Positions 17,387-26,143 of a DNA stretch of 64,000 nucleotides are shown here, piece by piece. The notes below the pieces were generated by a model. That model made no database searches, was not told where the DNA came from, and saw only the letters and a list, made by a program, of their open reading frames with translations. Both the position numbers and the translations under genes were made by a program. Origin of the DNA: an uncultured Porphyromonadaceae bacterium (GTDB lineage: Bacteria; Bacteroidota; Bacteroidia; Bacteroidales; Coprobacteraceae); assembly GCA_900545915.1 (NCBI GenBank), contig URAV01000018.1, positions 4,127 to 68,126 on the forward strand, in the 5' to 3' direction. Within the stretch, counting starts at the first letter, position 1. Each line of letters opens with the position of its first letter.

Positions 17387-18620
17387 AATATCTATTGTCT
17401 TAATAGCGTTGTCCTTGTTAGGGGGAATGAGTAGTTTGGCGCAGAATAACACGAATTCTCCGTATTCACGTTACGGGTATGGTATTCTGGAAGATAATGC
17501 GGTCGGTGCGAATCGAGGAATGGGTGGAGTCGGATATGGATTTCAAAGCGGACGCCAGATTAATATAAAGAACCCGGCTTCGTATGCGGCAATGGATTCT
17601 TTGACATTTCTTTTCGATATAGGAGTCAGTTTGCAAAATACATGGATGAAAGAAAATTCTTTGAAAGAATCTGAAATAAACGGTAACTTAGATTATGTCG
17701 CTTTGCAGTTCCCGTTGGGACGTCATATGGCGGGAAGTGCCGGATTGACTCCGTTTTCTTCAGTAGGATACAGTTTTGGCGGTTCGATACCGAACGGTTC
17801 TTATACACAAGTCGGGGAGGGAGGTATCAGTCAGGCTTTTATCGGGTTGAGCGGACATATCTATAAAGGCCTTTATCTTGGGGCTAATATGTCGTATCTT
17901 TTTGGAAATATAGAGCATACGACGACATTGTTGCCTACGGATAATACGATCGGAAGTATTTTCTTGAAAAAGTTGCATGTTTCGGATTTTCGAGTTGAGT
18001 TCGGGTTGCAATATACGCACAATATAAATAAGAAAAATCGGATTACCGTAGGGGCAGTTTATACTCCTGAGAAGAAATTGCTCGGTCGCACTTATACTTA
18101 TGAGGAAGTTTATTCTACGACTTCCGGGTCGACTTCTATATCGAGATCGGATTCATCGAGTATAAAATCGAAATATTCTCTTCCTACCTCTATAGGTGCT
18201 GGTTTTACCTATGTATGGGATGAACGATTGACAGTAGGAGCTGATGTTACTTTTCAGGATTGGAGCAGTGTGAGATATGACGGAGTGAAAGATAGTTTGA
18301 ACAATCGTTTAAAAGTGGCTGTCGGTGCGGAGTTTTTGCCAAATCCGATGTCTGGGAATTATATGAAGCGTATGCGTTATCGGTTAGGGGCATTTTATAA
18401 TCATTCTTATTTGAAAGTAAAGGGATGTGATATAGATGAATACGGGATTACTTGCGGTTTCGGATTTCCGGTAAAACGAGATAAATCTGTATTGAACCTT
18501 TCTTTGGAATATTTAAACAGGCAATCTACTCCGACATCGTTTATTCGTGAAAACTTTTTAAGAGTTTCATTGAGTCTTACCTTTAATGAACTTTGGTTCT
18601 TTAAACGAAAATTTGAATAA
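17373..18620 (+). CDS. Outer membrane beta-barrel protein (FadL/PorV-like fold)
   Basis: 415 residues with a signal peptide (IVLIALSLLGGMSSLAQ) and a start of mature protein reading NTNSPYSRYGYGILED..GANRGMGGVGYGF..INIKNPASYAAMD, which is conserved in Bacteroidetes outer-membrane proteins of the OMPP1/FadL type. The remainder alternates in strands and ends with LRVSLSLTFNELWFF. Possibly a hydrophobic-compound transport channel, but specificity is unknown. It overlaps coaX and so shares its transcript. Confidence 0.78.
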   Translation: MLKNKISIVLIALSLLGGMSSLAQNNTNSPYSRYGYGILEDNAVGANRGMGGVGYGFQSGRQINIKNPASYAAMDSLTFLFDIGVSLQNTWMKENSLKESEINGNLDYVALQFPLGRHMAGSAGLTPFSSVGYSFGGSIPNGSYTQVGEGGISQAFIGLSGHIYKGLYLGANMSYLFGNIEHTTTLLPTDNTIGSIFLKKLHVSDFRVEFGLQYTHNINKKNRITVGAVYTPEKKLLGRTYTYEEVYSTTSGSTSISRSDSSSIKSKYSLPTSIGAGFTYVWDERLTVGADVTFQDWSSVRYDGVKDSLNNRLKVAVGAEFLPNPMSGNYMKRMRYRLGAFYNHSYLKVKGCDIDEYGITCGFGFPVKRDKSVLNLSLEYLNRQSTPTSFIRENFLRVSLSLTFNELWFFKRKFE

Positions 18621-18638
18621 CCGTTTTTTACAAAATAT

Positions 18639-18686
18639 AAAGAGATGTTGTTCGATAAAAGGAAATAACATCTCTTTCTGTTTTTT
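18639..18686 (+). terminator. Terminator after the coaX operon
   Basis: AAAGAGATGTTGTT and AATAACATCTCTTT form a stem (18639-18677), followed by CTG and a run of T. Confidence 0.75.
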
Positions 18687-18714
18687 ATAAAATCAATAAA
18701 AAGAGAGATATTAA

Positions 18715-18745
18715 TTGCGGCTCTGTAACTAAATATTTAATTTTG
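18715..18745 (+). promoter_or_regulatory. lptC promoter
   Basis: TTG at 18715-18717, 20-base spacer, TAATTTTG at 18738-18745; start codon 28 bases further on. Confidence 0.6.
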
Positions 18746-18773
18746 CCTTTAATATAAAGAACCGAAAGACAGA

Positions 18774-19457
18774 ATGAATACGATTCGCAGAACTTTATTT
18801 GGATTTCCGCTTACCGGTATTGCGTTTGCAGTAGCATTTATTTTAATGTCCGTTTTTTTTAGTTCTTGTGAGAAAAAAGTAAAAAATGAAGTGGTTAAAG
18901 CTTTTTCAGACCCGCATAAAGTTCCCTCGTTAAGTAGTTTCGATGTGACGACATTGATTTCGGATTCGGGTGTTACTCGTTATCGTATCAAGGCTAAAGA
19001 ATGGTTGATGTTTGAAAATGCAAAAGAACCGTATTGGCTATTCCCACAAGGAATTTATGTGGAAAAGTTCGACGAGAATTTTCATGTAGATGCTTTTATT
19101 ATGGGAGATTCTGCTATTTTTTACAAATATAAGCAGCTTTGGGAACTCAGGGGGAATGTAAAAATGGCTAATTTACAAGATGAGAGGTTCTTTACCGAGT
19201 TGCTTTTCTGGGATCAAAAAAAACGGGAGATATATTCAGATAGCGCTATCCATATTGAAAAAGTGGATCGTATAATTGAAGGGATTGGTTTTGTCTCTAA
19301 TGAACCTATGACTCAGTACACGATACGTCGGACGACTGGAATTTTCCCGATGAAATCACCTGCCGAAGAGCAGCGGGGAGAATCGGACAGTTTAAAGAAT
19401 GTGAGAAATACGAATGCTCGTCGTTATGCACCGCAAAAGAAAGGAGGACAATCATGA
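18774..19457 (+). CDS. lptC: LPS export periplasmic protein LptC
   Basis: 227 residues with an N-terminal membrane or lipoprotein-like anchor (GIAFAVAFILMSVFFSSCEKK) and the beta-jellyroll LptC/OstA region (SDSGVTRYRIKAKEWLMFENAKEPYWLFPQGIYVEKFDENFHVDAFIMGDSAIFYKYKQLWELRGNV). Carries lipopolysaccharide from the LptBFG transporter to the LptA bridge. The C-terminal 30 residues are basic and low complexity. The stop overlaps the ATG of the next gene by four bases. Confidence 0.88.
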   Translation: MNTIRRTLFGFPLTGIAFAVAFILMSVFFSSCEKKVKNEVVKAFSDPHKVPSLSSFDVTTLISDSGVTRYRIKAKEWLMFENAKEPYWLFPQGIYVEKFDENFHVDAFIMGDSAIFYKYKQLWELRGNVKMANLQDERFFTELLFWDQKKREIYSDSAIHIEKVDRIIEGIGFVSNEPMTQYTIRRTTGIFPMKSPAEEQRGESDSLKNVRNTNARRYAPQKKGGQS

Positions 19458-20713
19458 CTACGGTCTTTATGATAATTATTCCGTTGCTGATGTCTGCATT
19501 TTTTTCGGGCATAGAAATTGCATTTGTATCTTCAAATAAGGTCCGTTTTGAATTGGATATGAAGAAGAAGACGCTTCTTGGGCGTATTCTGAATTTGTTT
19601 TATCATCATCAGGAAGAGTTTATTTCTACAATGCTTGTCGGCAATAATATTGCATTGGTCGTTTATGGTATAGGTATGGCCGATTTGCTCTCTCCGGTAT
19701 TTTCATTAATTTGGAATCAGGAAGTGTTTGTTATATTGGGACAGACTGTCGTATCGACTTTGATAATTCTTTTAACAGCGGAATTTTTACCTAAAACCAT
19801 TTTTCGAATTAATCCCAATTTATCATTGAAAGTTTTTGCCATACCGCTTTATATATTTTATTTATTATTATATCCGATTGCAAAATTTACATCTTTGCTT
19901 TCATCCGGAATTTTAAGAATAGGCGGGGTTCGCATTGATCGGGCTGGGGATGATGGGGCTATGAGTAAGGTCGATCTCGATTTTTTTATTCAGCAAAGCA
20001 TAGATAAGTCGCAGGGAGAAGCAGAAGTTGATACGGAAGTTAAAATTTTCCAGAATGCTTTGGATTTTTCTAATTTACGCATCCGTGAATGTATGATCCC
20101 CCGTACGGAAATCGTAGCGGTCGATATTGATATGTCGTCGGAGAGAGATTTGATTTCTCTGTTTATTGAAACCGGACTTTCTAAAATATTGGTTTTTAGG
20201 GGTAATATCGATAATGTATTAGGTTATATACATTCTTCCGAAATGTTTAAACAGGCGGCAGATTGGAAATCTTATATTAAGCCGATATTGTTAGTTCCGG
20301 AGACGATGACCGCTCAGAAATTAATGAAAAATTTGATGCAACAGAAAAAAAGTATTGCTGTTGTTGTGGATGAGTTCGGTGGAACTGCCGGTGTCGTGAC
20401 GCTTGAAGATTTGGTCGAGGAAATATTTGGAGATATTGAAGACGAGCACGATACGTTGAATTATATTGCACGGAGAACCGGAGAAAACTGTTATGAGTTT
20501 TCAGGACGTGTTGAAATAGAAAAGATCAATGAGCTTTTTGATATAGGGTTACCCGAGTCTGATGAGTATATGACGATTGCCGGATATATCCTTTATCATT
20601 ACAAAACGATACCTAAACCCGGAGAAACGATTGAAATAGAGAATTATAAATTTGAAATATTAAAAGGAAACAGAACCAAAATAGAATTGGTGAAAATGAA
20701 AATTGAGAACTAA
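19454..20713 (+). CDS. CNNM/CBS-domain membrane protein (HlyC/CorC, GldE-like)
   Basis: 419 residues: DUF21/CNNM transmembrane domain (IIPLLMSAFFSGIEIAFVSSNKVRFEL, LVGNNIALVVYG, AEFLPKTIFRINPN), two CBS domains (IRECMIPRTEIVAVDID; VVVDEFGGTAGVVTLEDLVEEIFGDIEDEHD) and a C-terminal CorC_HlyC domain. The group includes magnesium/cobalt efflux proteins and GldE. Neighbour coupling to lptC (ATGA overlap) is consistent with an envelope role. Which ion or ligand is handled cannot be read from the sequence. Confidence 0.88.
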   Translation: MTTVFMIIIPLLMSAFFSGIEIAFVSSNKVRFELDMKKKTLLGRILNLFYHHQEEFISTMLVGNNIALVVYGIGMADLLSPVFSLIWNQEVFVILGQTVVSTLIILLTAEFLPKTIFRINPNLSLKVFAIPLYIFYLLLYPIAKFTSLLSSGILRIGGVRIDRAGDDGAMSKVDLDFFIQQSIDKSQGEAEVDTEVKIFQNALDFSNLRIRECMIPRTEIVAVDIDMSSERDLISLFIETGLSKILVFRGNIDNVLGYIHSSEMFKQAADWKSYIKPILLVPETMTAQKLMKNLMQQKKSIAVVVDEFGGTAGVVTLEDLVEEIFGDIEDEHDTLNYIARRTGENCYEFSGRVEIEKINELFDIGLPESDEYMTIAGYILYHYKTIPKPGETIEIENYKFEILKGNRTKIELVKMKIEN

Positions 20714-20823
20714 AGGAAATTTTTGACTTTACGATATGTTTATAAATGCTTTTTTTCGTATCTTCGTGCACTTACTTGGAAAATAATTTAAAAAAATATA
20801 AAACTAAAAACACAATCTAATAA

Positions 20824-22956
20824 ATGGCTACGTTACAAAAAATCAGAGGTAAAGCCGGCCTTCTTGTCGGAGTGATCGGGGTGGCTTTACTGGCTTTTAT
20901 CGTGGGAGACCTTTTAAATTCAGGTCATACTTTCTTTAACATGAACCGCAATAAAATAGCGGTGGTTAACGGTAAAAAAATTACTCCGGAAGAATTTCAG
21001 GCACAAGTTCAGACTCGTACCGAAGAGATGCAGAATATGTATAGAAGACAATATGGCATGTCTCTCCCCGAAGGAGCAGCTTCTCGTATAAACAAGGAAG
21101 TATATGATCAGATGGTGCAGGATATTTTATTGACCGATGCTACTGCCGAATTGGGTCTTACGGTATCCAAAGAAGAATTGGCGGATTTGTTGCAGGGAGA
21201 TAATATCGTGCCTATGGTAAGACAACAATTTACTGATCCTCAAACCGGAGTATTTAATAAAGATTTGTTATTGAATTTCTTGCAAGTGGTCCTTAATGAA
21301 GATGAGTCGAATCTTGATGGAGAAATGGCGCAACAGCTCAGAGCTCGGCGTGAGGCTTGGTTAAATATTGAAAAGACTGTGAAACAACAACAGCTGGTTG
21401 GAAAATATTTTACTTTATTGTCTAAATCTATGGCTCCGAATAAACTCGATTTGGAAGCTGCTTATAACGGTGCTAAAAATAGTGTAGATTTTGCGTATGC
21501 AGAACAATCTTATACTTCTATACCCGATTCTACGGTAGTTATCAGTGAATCTGAATTGAAGGATCTATACAATAAACAGAAAGAAAACTTTAAGCAGGAT
21601 GAAAAACGAGAGGTAAAGTTCTTTGCGGTAGATATAGTTCCGAGTGAAGGAGATTATAAGACGACCGAAGAGAAGATTAATAATCTCAAAGCGAATTTTT
21701 CTACGACGGACGATATTGCCGGAATGTTGAGCTTTAATACGGATGTTCCTTATGTAGATGCATACGTTGCTCAAAGAGACATGGATCCGGAAATGAAAAG
21801 ATTTGTAGAAACTGCTCAAATAAATGAAGTTTATGGTCCTGTTTTTGAAGATGAGTCATATAAAATGTACCGTTTGATGGGTAAGAGCGTAGCTCCCGAT
21901 TCTGTCAAAGTACGTCATATTATGTTCCCTCTTCAGGCAGATGCAAAGGTGAAGGCCCAAATGGACAGTGTTTTGAATGTTTTGAAAAACGGTGGTGATT
22001 TTACAGCCTTGGCAAAACAGTTTTCGGTAGATCAAAATTCGGCTGCAAATGGCGGTGATCTCGGTTGGTTGACAGAAACTTCTGCTGTACAATTCGGACA
22101 AAAGTTCGTTTCTTCCACTTTTAATGGAGGATCAGGATATCTTACAGTAGAAACTCCTTATGGTCAACATATTATACAGGTAACAGAGCGTACGGCTTCT
22201 GTACCTAAAGCTAAGGTGGCACAATTGGTTCTAAAAGTACGTCCGAGTTCAGAGACTTATAGTACATTATATAACAAGGTAAGCTCTTATATCGCTGAAA
22301 ACGGTAAGTTGGAGTCATTCGAAAAAAATGCAAAGGATAAAGGATTCTCCTTGAATACGGTTGAACTGACTCCTGAAGATATTAGCGTAGGTATGTTGAA
22401 TGACGGACGTGAAATCGTGAAATGGGCTTATAAATCGGATAAAGGTGACATCTCTGAAATTTTCAACATAGAAAATAAATTTTTAGTAGCAGCTCTTACA
22501 AATGTAACTCCTGCAGGTTATGCTCCGTTAAAAAATATCGAAAGCTATCTTAAAATGCAGTTGTTAGCTGATAAAAAGGCAGATATGATTATGAAGTCAT
22601 TGTCAGAGAAATCACCGAAAACTCTTGATGCTTATGCTTCAGCTATGAGCTCGAAGATTGATACGGCTAAGTTTGTAACATTCAATACTTCTGTAATTAC
22701 GGGTATCGGTCGTGAGCCGGCATTGTGCGGTGTTGCTCCTTATGCTTCGGTAGGGCAGTTGCAAGGTCCGGTCAAGGGTAATAATGGTGTGTATGTGTTG
22801 GCTGTGACTAAGAAAGACGAAAGTTCAGTTCCTATGAATGCCGAAATGGAAAAACAGAAATATGAACAGATGATGTATTCGATTCTTTCCAGCCAGGTTA
22901 TGGAAGTTATGAAAGATAAAGCTGATATAGAAAATAATCGTGTAAAGTTTTTCTAA
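20824..22956 (+). CDS. PpiD/SurA-like peptidylprolyl isomerase foldase
   Basis: 710 residues. A single N-terminal membrane anchor (GLLVGVIGVALLAFIVGDLL) holds a periplasmic SurA_N chaperone domain (VVNGKKITPEEFQAQVQ) and a parvulin domain (VKVRHIMFPLQ..FTALAKQFSVDQNSAANGGDLGWL..VETPYGQHIIQVTER), with a second degenerate parvulin-like region C-terminally. This is the PpiD layout; it helps fold outer-membrane and periplasmic proteins. A TATCTTCG box at 20759-20766 is its likely -7 element. A perfect terminator follows. Confidence 0.88.
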   Translation: MATLQKIRGKAGLLVGVIGVALLAFIVGDLLNSGHTFFNMNRNKIAVVNGKKITPEEFQAQVQTRTEEMQNMYRRQYGMSLPEGAASRINKEVYDQMVQDILLTDATAELGLTVSKEELADLLQGDNIVPMVRQQFTDPQTGVFNKDLLLNFLQVVLNEDESNLDGEMAQQLRARREAWLNIEKTVKQQQLVGKYFTLLSKSMAPNKLDLEAAYNGAKNSVDFAYAEQSYTSIPDSTVVISESELKDLYNKQKENFKQDEKREVKFFAVDIVPSEGDYKTTEEKINNLKANFSTTDDIAGMLSFNTDVPYVDAYVAQRDMDPEMKRFVETAQINEVYGPVFEDESYKMYRLMGKSVAPDSVKVRHIMFPLQADAKVKAQMDSVLNVLKNGGDFTALAKQFSVDQNSAANGGDLGWLTETSAVQFGQKFVSSTFNGGSGYLTVETPYGQHIIQVTERTASVPKAKVAQLVLKVRPSSETYSTLYNKVSSYIAENGKLESFEKNAKDKGFSLNTVELTPEDISVGMLNDGREIVKWAYKSDKGDISEIFNIENKFLVAALTNVTPAGYAPLKNIESYLKMQLLADKKADMIMKSLSEKSPKTLDAYASAMSSKIDTAKFVTFNTSVITGIGREPALCGVAPYASVGQLQGPVKGNNGVYVLAVTKKDESSVPMNAEMEKQKYEQMMYSILSSQVMEVMKDKADIENNRVKFF

Positions 22957-22967
22957 ATCGATAATGA

Positions 22968-23004
22968 TAAAAAAAGGGAGGATGATAAATCCTCCTTTTT
23001 TTAT
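22968..23004 (+). terminator. Terminator after the PpiD-like gene
   Basis: AAAAAAGGGAGGAT and ATCCTCCTTTTTTT with a 5-base loop, ending in a T run. Confidence 0.9.
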
Positions 23005-23008
23005 TTTA

Positions 23009-23179
23009 GAACCAGTTCAAATTTTTCAATAAAGAAAATAGTATTAGATCATCTTTGCGTTTTCTTCCGGTCTGTTTTAGTTTTTTACCCGTCAGATAAT
23101 TCGTTAATCGTCCTCGTAAAAAGAAAAACATCCTTAAAAGAATCCTTCACCTGAGACTCATGTAAATTTAAACAGTCGC
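23009..23179 (-). repeat. MITE-like repeat, copy 3 (inverted, diverged)
   Basis: Reads as the family in reverse: GAACCAGTTCAAATTTTTC (right end) at the left, the TTTGCGTTTTCTTCCGGTCT and CCCGTCAGATA blocks in the middle, and TTTAAACAGTCGC (left end) at the right. It is exactly flanked by TTA (23006-23008 and 23180-23182), an intact 3-bp target duplication. It fills most of the gap before rlmN. Confidence 0.8.
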
Positions 23180-23219
23180 TTATTCTTTTGGCCGGGAATA
23201 AAGATTTTTAGATATTCCG

Positions 23220-23250
23220 TTGTGTTCTTTATACTCTTTGTTTATTTTTG
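23220..23250 (+). promoter_or_regulatory. rlmN promoter
   Basis: TTG (23220-23222), 20-base spacer, TATTTTTG (23243-23250); the GTG start of rlmN is 18 bases beyond. Confidence 0.55.
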
Positions 23251-23268
23251 TATTAAATAGCAAAGCGA

Positions 23269-24306
23269 GTGGAAAAGGAATATTTGGCAGGGAAAACATT
23301 AGATGAGCTCATCGGGATTGTTACCCGTATGGGAATGCCTCGTTTTACGGCTGGACAGATGGCTGCATGGCTGTATGAAAAACAGGTTCGGAGTATTGAT
23401 GAAATGACGAACTTGTCTAAACTGAATCGTGAGCGTCTTACAGCTGAGTATGAGATAGGATATTCTGCTCCAGTGGAGGAGATGCGTTCGGTGGACGGGA
23501 CAGTCAAATACCTCTTTAAAACAGCTTCCGGAAACTTTGTCGAATCTGTGTATATTCCCGATCGGGAGAGGGCGACCCTATGTGTCTCATCTCAGGTAGG
23601 GTGTAAGATGAATTGCTATTTCTGTATGACCGGTAAGCAGGGGTTTAACTCTCAGCTTACAGCTCGGGAAATTATGAATCAGATTATTTCCATACCGGAA
23701 ACCGCCACATTGACAAATTTGGTATTCATGGGAATGGGCGAACCGTTGGACAATTTGGATGAAGTAATGAAAGCTTTGACCATTTTGACTGCAAAGTGGG
23801 GATTTGCATGGAGTCCGAAAAGAATAACCGTCTCTACGATTGGAGTAAAACGAAATTTAGCCCGTTTTTTAGATGAAACGGATTGCCATTTGGCTGTAAG
23901 TTTGCATAATCCTTTTCCGGAGGAACGCTTGTCTATTATGCCTGTACAGAAAGCATATCCTATTGCAGATATAATATCACTGCTCCGGAATTATGATTTC
24001 AGTCATCAGCGCAGGCTATCATTCGAATATATCATGTTCAGTGGTTTTAATGATTCTCTTAGACATGCAGAGGCACTGGCAAGGTTGTTAAAAGGATTGA
24101 ATTGTCGGATAAATTTGATTCGTTTTCATGCAATTCCGGGAGTAAACCTTAAAACGTCAATAGAATCGGATATGGTTATTTTCAGGGATTATTTGAATCG
24201 TAAGGGATTTACTTGTACGATACGCACATCGCGAGGTGAAGATATATTCGCTGCATGCGGAATGTTATCTACTGCAAAAAAAGGCGAGATCGGCAATAAA
24301 TGCTGA
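23269..24306 (+). CDS. rlmN: Dual-specificity 23S rRNA/tRNA adenine-C2 methyltransferase RlmN
   Basis: Radical SAM enzyme methylating A2503 of 23S rRNA and A37 of some tRNAs. 345 residues from a GTG start. The Fe-S cluster motif is CKMNCYFC (Cys about 112, 116, 119), followed by MTGKQGFNSQLTAREI, FMGMGEPLDN, SPKRITVSTIG and CHLAVSLHNP; the C-terminal GEDIFAACGML holds the cysteine that transiently carries the methyl group. All catalytic parts are present. Confidence 0.95.
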   Translation: MEKEYLAGKTLDELIGIVTRMGMPRFTAGQMAAWLYEKQVRSIDEMTNLSKLNRERLTAEYEIGYSAPVEEMRSVDGTVKYLFKTASGNFVESVYIPDRERATLCVSSQVGCKMNCYFCMTGKQGFNSQLTAREIMNQIISIPETATLTNLVFMGMGEPLDNLDEVMKALTILTAKWGFAWSPKRITVSTIGVKRNLARFLDETDCHLAVSLHNPFPEERLSIMPVQKAYPIADIISLLRNYDFSHQRRLSFEYIMFSGFNDSLRHAEALARLLKGLNCRINLIRFHAIPGVNLKTSIESDMVIFRDYLNRKGFTCTIRTSRGEDIFAACGMLSTAKKGEIGNKC

Positions 24307-24432
24307 ATGAGCTTATATATTATGACCGTATAGAGATATTATGTTAAAATAATTGCTTATCTTAGAGCATTAAATTAGGCAAGTATAATACTAAAATAGT
24401 ATTTGTCTGTCTTATATAAAGAATAAAAACTC

Positions 24433-25533
24433 ATGGAACAAGATTATAAGATTAAAGTAGGAATTACTCAAGGTGATATTAATGGCGTCGGATATGAAGT
24501 TATTTTGAAGACATTGTCCGATCCTCGTATAACGGAGATATGTACCCCTGTGGTGTACGGTTCTTCTAAGGTAGCGGCATATCATCGTAAGGCATTGGAT
24601 TTACCGGCTATTAATTTTAACATTATTACCAGTGCCGAGCAAATTTCGGATATGAAGTTGAATATGATCAACTGTATCGATGAAGAGGTAAAAGTCGAGT
24701 TGTCGAGACCTACTGCTCAGGCGGGTGAGGCTGCTTACCGGGCATTGGAGAGTGCGACGAGTGACTTGGAAAACGGGTTGATCGATGTGTTGGTGACAGC
24801 ACCTATTAATAAGCATACGATTCAGTCCGATAAATTTGAGTTTCCCGGACATACCGAGTATTTGGAGAAAAAATTAGGGAAGGGTAAAAAATCTTTAATG
24901 ATATTATTGAATGACATTTTGCGTGTAGCTTTAGTAACAGGACACATTCCTTTATCTGAAGTTCCTTCTCGAATTGCCAAATCGGATATTGTACAGAAAT
25001 TACGTATTTTCAATCACTGTTTGAAACAAGATTTCGGTATTGTAAAGCCTCGTATTGCAGTTTTGTCATTGAATCCGCATGCCGGAGAAGACGGACTTCT
25101 TGGAAATGAAGAAAAAGAGATTATTATTCCGGCATTGAAAGAGGCTGAAGAAATGGATATTCTCTGTTTCGGACCTTATGCGGCTGACGGATTTTTTGGT
25201 TCAGGCCATTTTTCTAAGTTCGATGGTGTTTTGGCTATGTATCACGATCAAGGGCTTGCCCCATTTAAGACTTTAGCGATGGAAGATGGAGTGAATTATA
25301 CTGCCGGGCTTCCCTTTGTTCGCACTTCGCCGGCTCATGGTACGGCATACGATATTGCAGGAGAAAATAAAGCTTCGGAAGAGTCGTTCCGTCATGCACT
25401 TTATTTAGCATTGGATGTTTTTGCTTGCCGTAATAACTATCGTCAAATGAGAGCTAATCCTCTTCGTCGTCAATATTTTGATAAAAGTGGAGATAATGAA
25501 GTTCTTGACCTTAATACTCCAGAAAAAGAATAA
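24433..25533 (+). CDS. pdxA: 4-hydroxythreonine-4-phosphate dehydrogenase
   Basis: NAD-dependent enzyme of the DXP-dependent vitamin B6 pathway. 366 residues with VGITQGDINGVGYEVI, TAPINKHTIQ, FPGHTEYLEK, VALVTGHIPLSEVP, LSLNPHAGEDGLLGNEE, GPYAADGFFG and YHDQGLAPFKTLAMEDGVNYTAGLPFVRTSPAHGTAYDIAG, the PdxA metal- and substrate-binding motifs. Stands alone here, with a spacer of 126 bases after rlmN. Confidence 0.95.
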   Translation: MEQDYKIKVGITQGDINGVGYEVILKTLSDPRITEICTPVVYGSSKVAAYHRKALDLPAINFNIITSAEQISDMKLNMINCIDEEVKVELSRPTAQAGEAAYRALESATSDLENGLIDVLVTAPINKHTIQSDKFEFPGHTEYLEKKLGKGKKSLMILLNDILRVALVTGHIPLSEVPSRIAKSDIVQKLRIFNHCLKQDFGIVKPRIAVLSLNPHAGEDGLLGNEEKEIIIPALKEAEEMDILCFGPYAADGFFGSGHFSKFDGVLAMYHDQGLAPFKTLAMEDGVNYTAGLPFVRTSPAHGTAYDIAGENKASEESFRHALYLALDVFACRNNYRQMRANPLRRQYFDKSGDNEVLDLNTPEKE

Positions 25534-25685
25534 GTTTTCTGAAATTCGTTTAAATTTTCTGATAAAATAATTGAAGTGTCGGTCTTTTTTTGAATTTTCT
25601 TTCGTTCTTTATACATTACATAACTTGTCGTGTTCTTTATCAGAATCGAAAAGCAGAGCAAAAAAAGACTCAAAAGGTTTGATAT

Positions 25686-25700
25686 ATTATAGACAGGTTC
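25686..25700 (+). repeat. Solo right end abutting repeat copy 4
   Basis: TTATAGACAGGTTC resembles the repeat's right end and shares the following TTA with the left end of the next copy, producing the palindrome ATAGACAGGT..ACCTGTCTAT (25689-25714). It may be a remnant of an earlier copy. Confidence 0.4.
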
Positions 25701-25703
25701 TTA

Positions 25704-25873
25704 GACCTGTCTATATTTTACTCGGGTCAGTTTTGAGAATTTCTTCCGAGTATGTTTTCTGTTTTGACGAGGAAAATACGGGCTATCTGACGAGTGAAAA
25801 CGGGGAAAAAGACCGGAAGAAAACGCAAAAATGATCTGACAGTATTTTTTTATTGGAAAATTTAGATAGGCTT
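25704..25873 (+). repeat. MITE-like repeat, copy 4 (170 bp)
   Basis: GACCTGTCTATATTTTACTC at the left, TCTGACGAGTGAAAACGGGG and GACCGGAAGAAAACGC inside, GGAAAATTTAGATAGGCTT at the right; flanked by TTA at 25701-25703 and 25874-25876. Any open frame over this stretch is an artefact of the repeat. Confidence 0.85.
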
Positions 25874-25876
25874 TTA

Positions 25877-26143
25877 GGTGTTATTTTGATTTTATTTTGA
25901 TTAAAAAGAGTCTTTTTCAAAACAAAAATGGAATTAAACGGTTAGTAATAGATAAATGAAAAGGGTTTTTGGAAAGGATAAAAGACGGCATTTATTATAG
26001 ATATGAATATTGAAGAAGACTTGAATTTTTAAATGTCTATTATATTATGTTTAAGTTGAGCACTCTTATCACTCACGTTTAAATAGGGTTATTGTTGATT
26101 GGGATGTGAAACGCATATAGTTGCGTTTAGAAAGGGAGGATAT
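25877..26143. other. Intergenic leader before the phosphatidyltransferase gene
   Basis: AT-rich; GGGAGGATAT directly precedes the ATG at 26144 and is the best ribosome-binding site in the region. No further gene seen. Confidence 0.5.

Noticed and set aside
25571..25834. 87-codon frame
   Set aside because: Runs through repeat copy 4 and has no family; the other repeat copies show no conserved frame.
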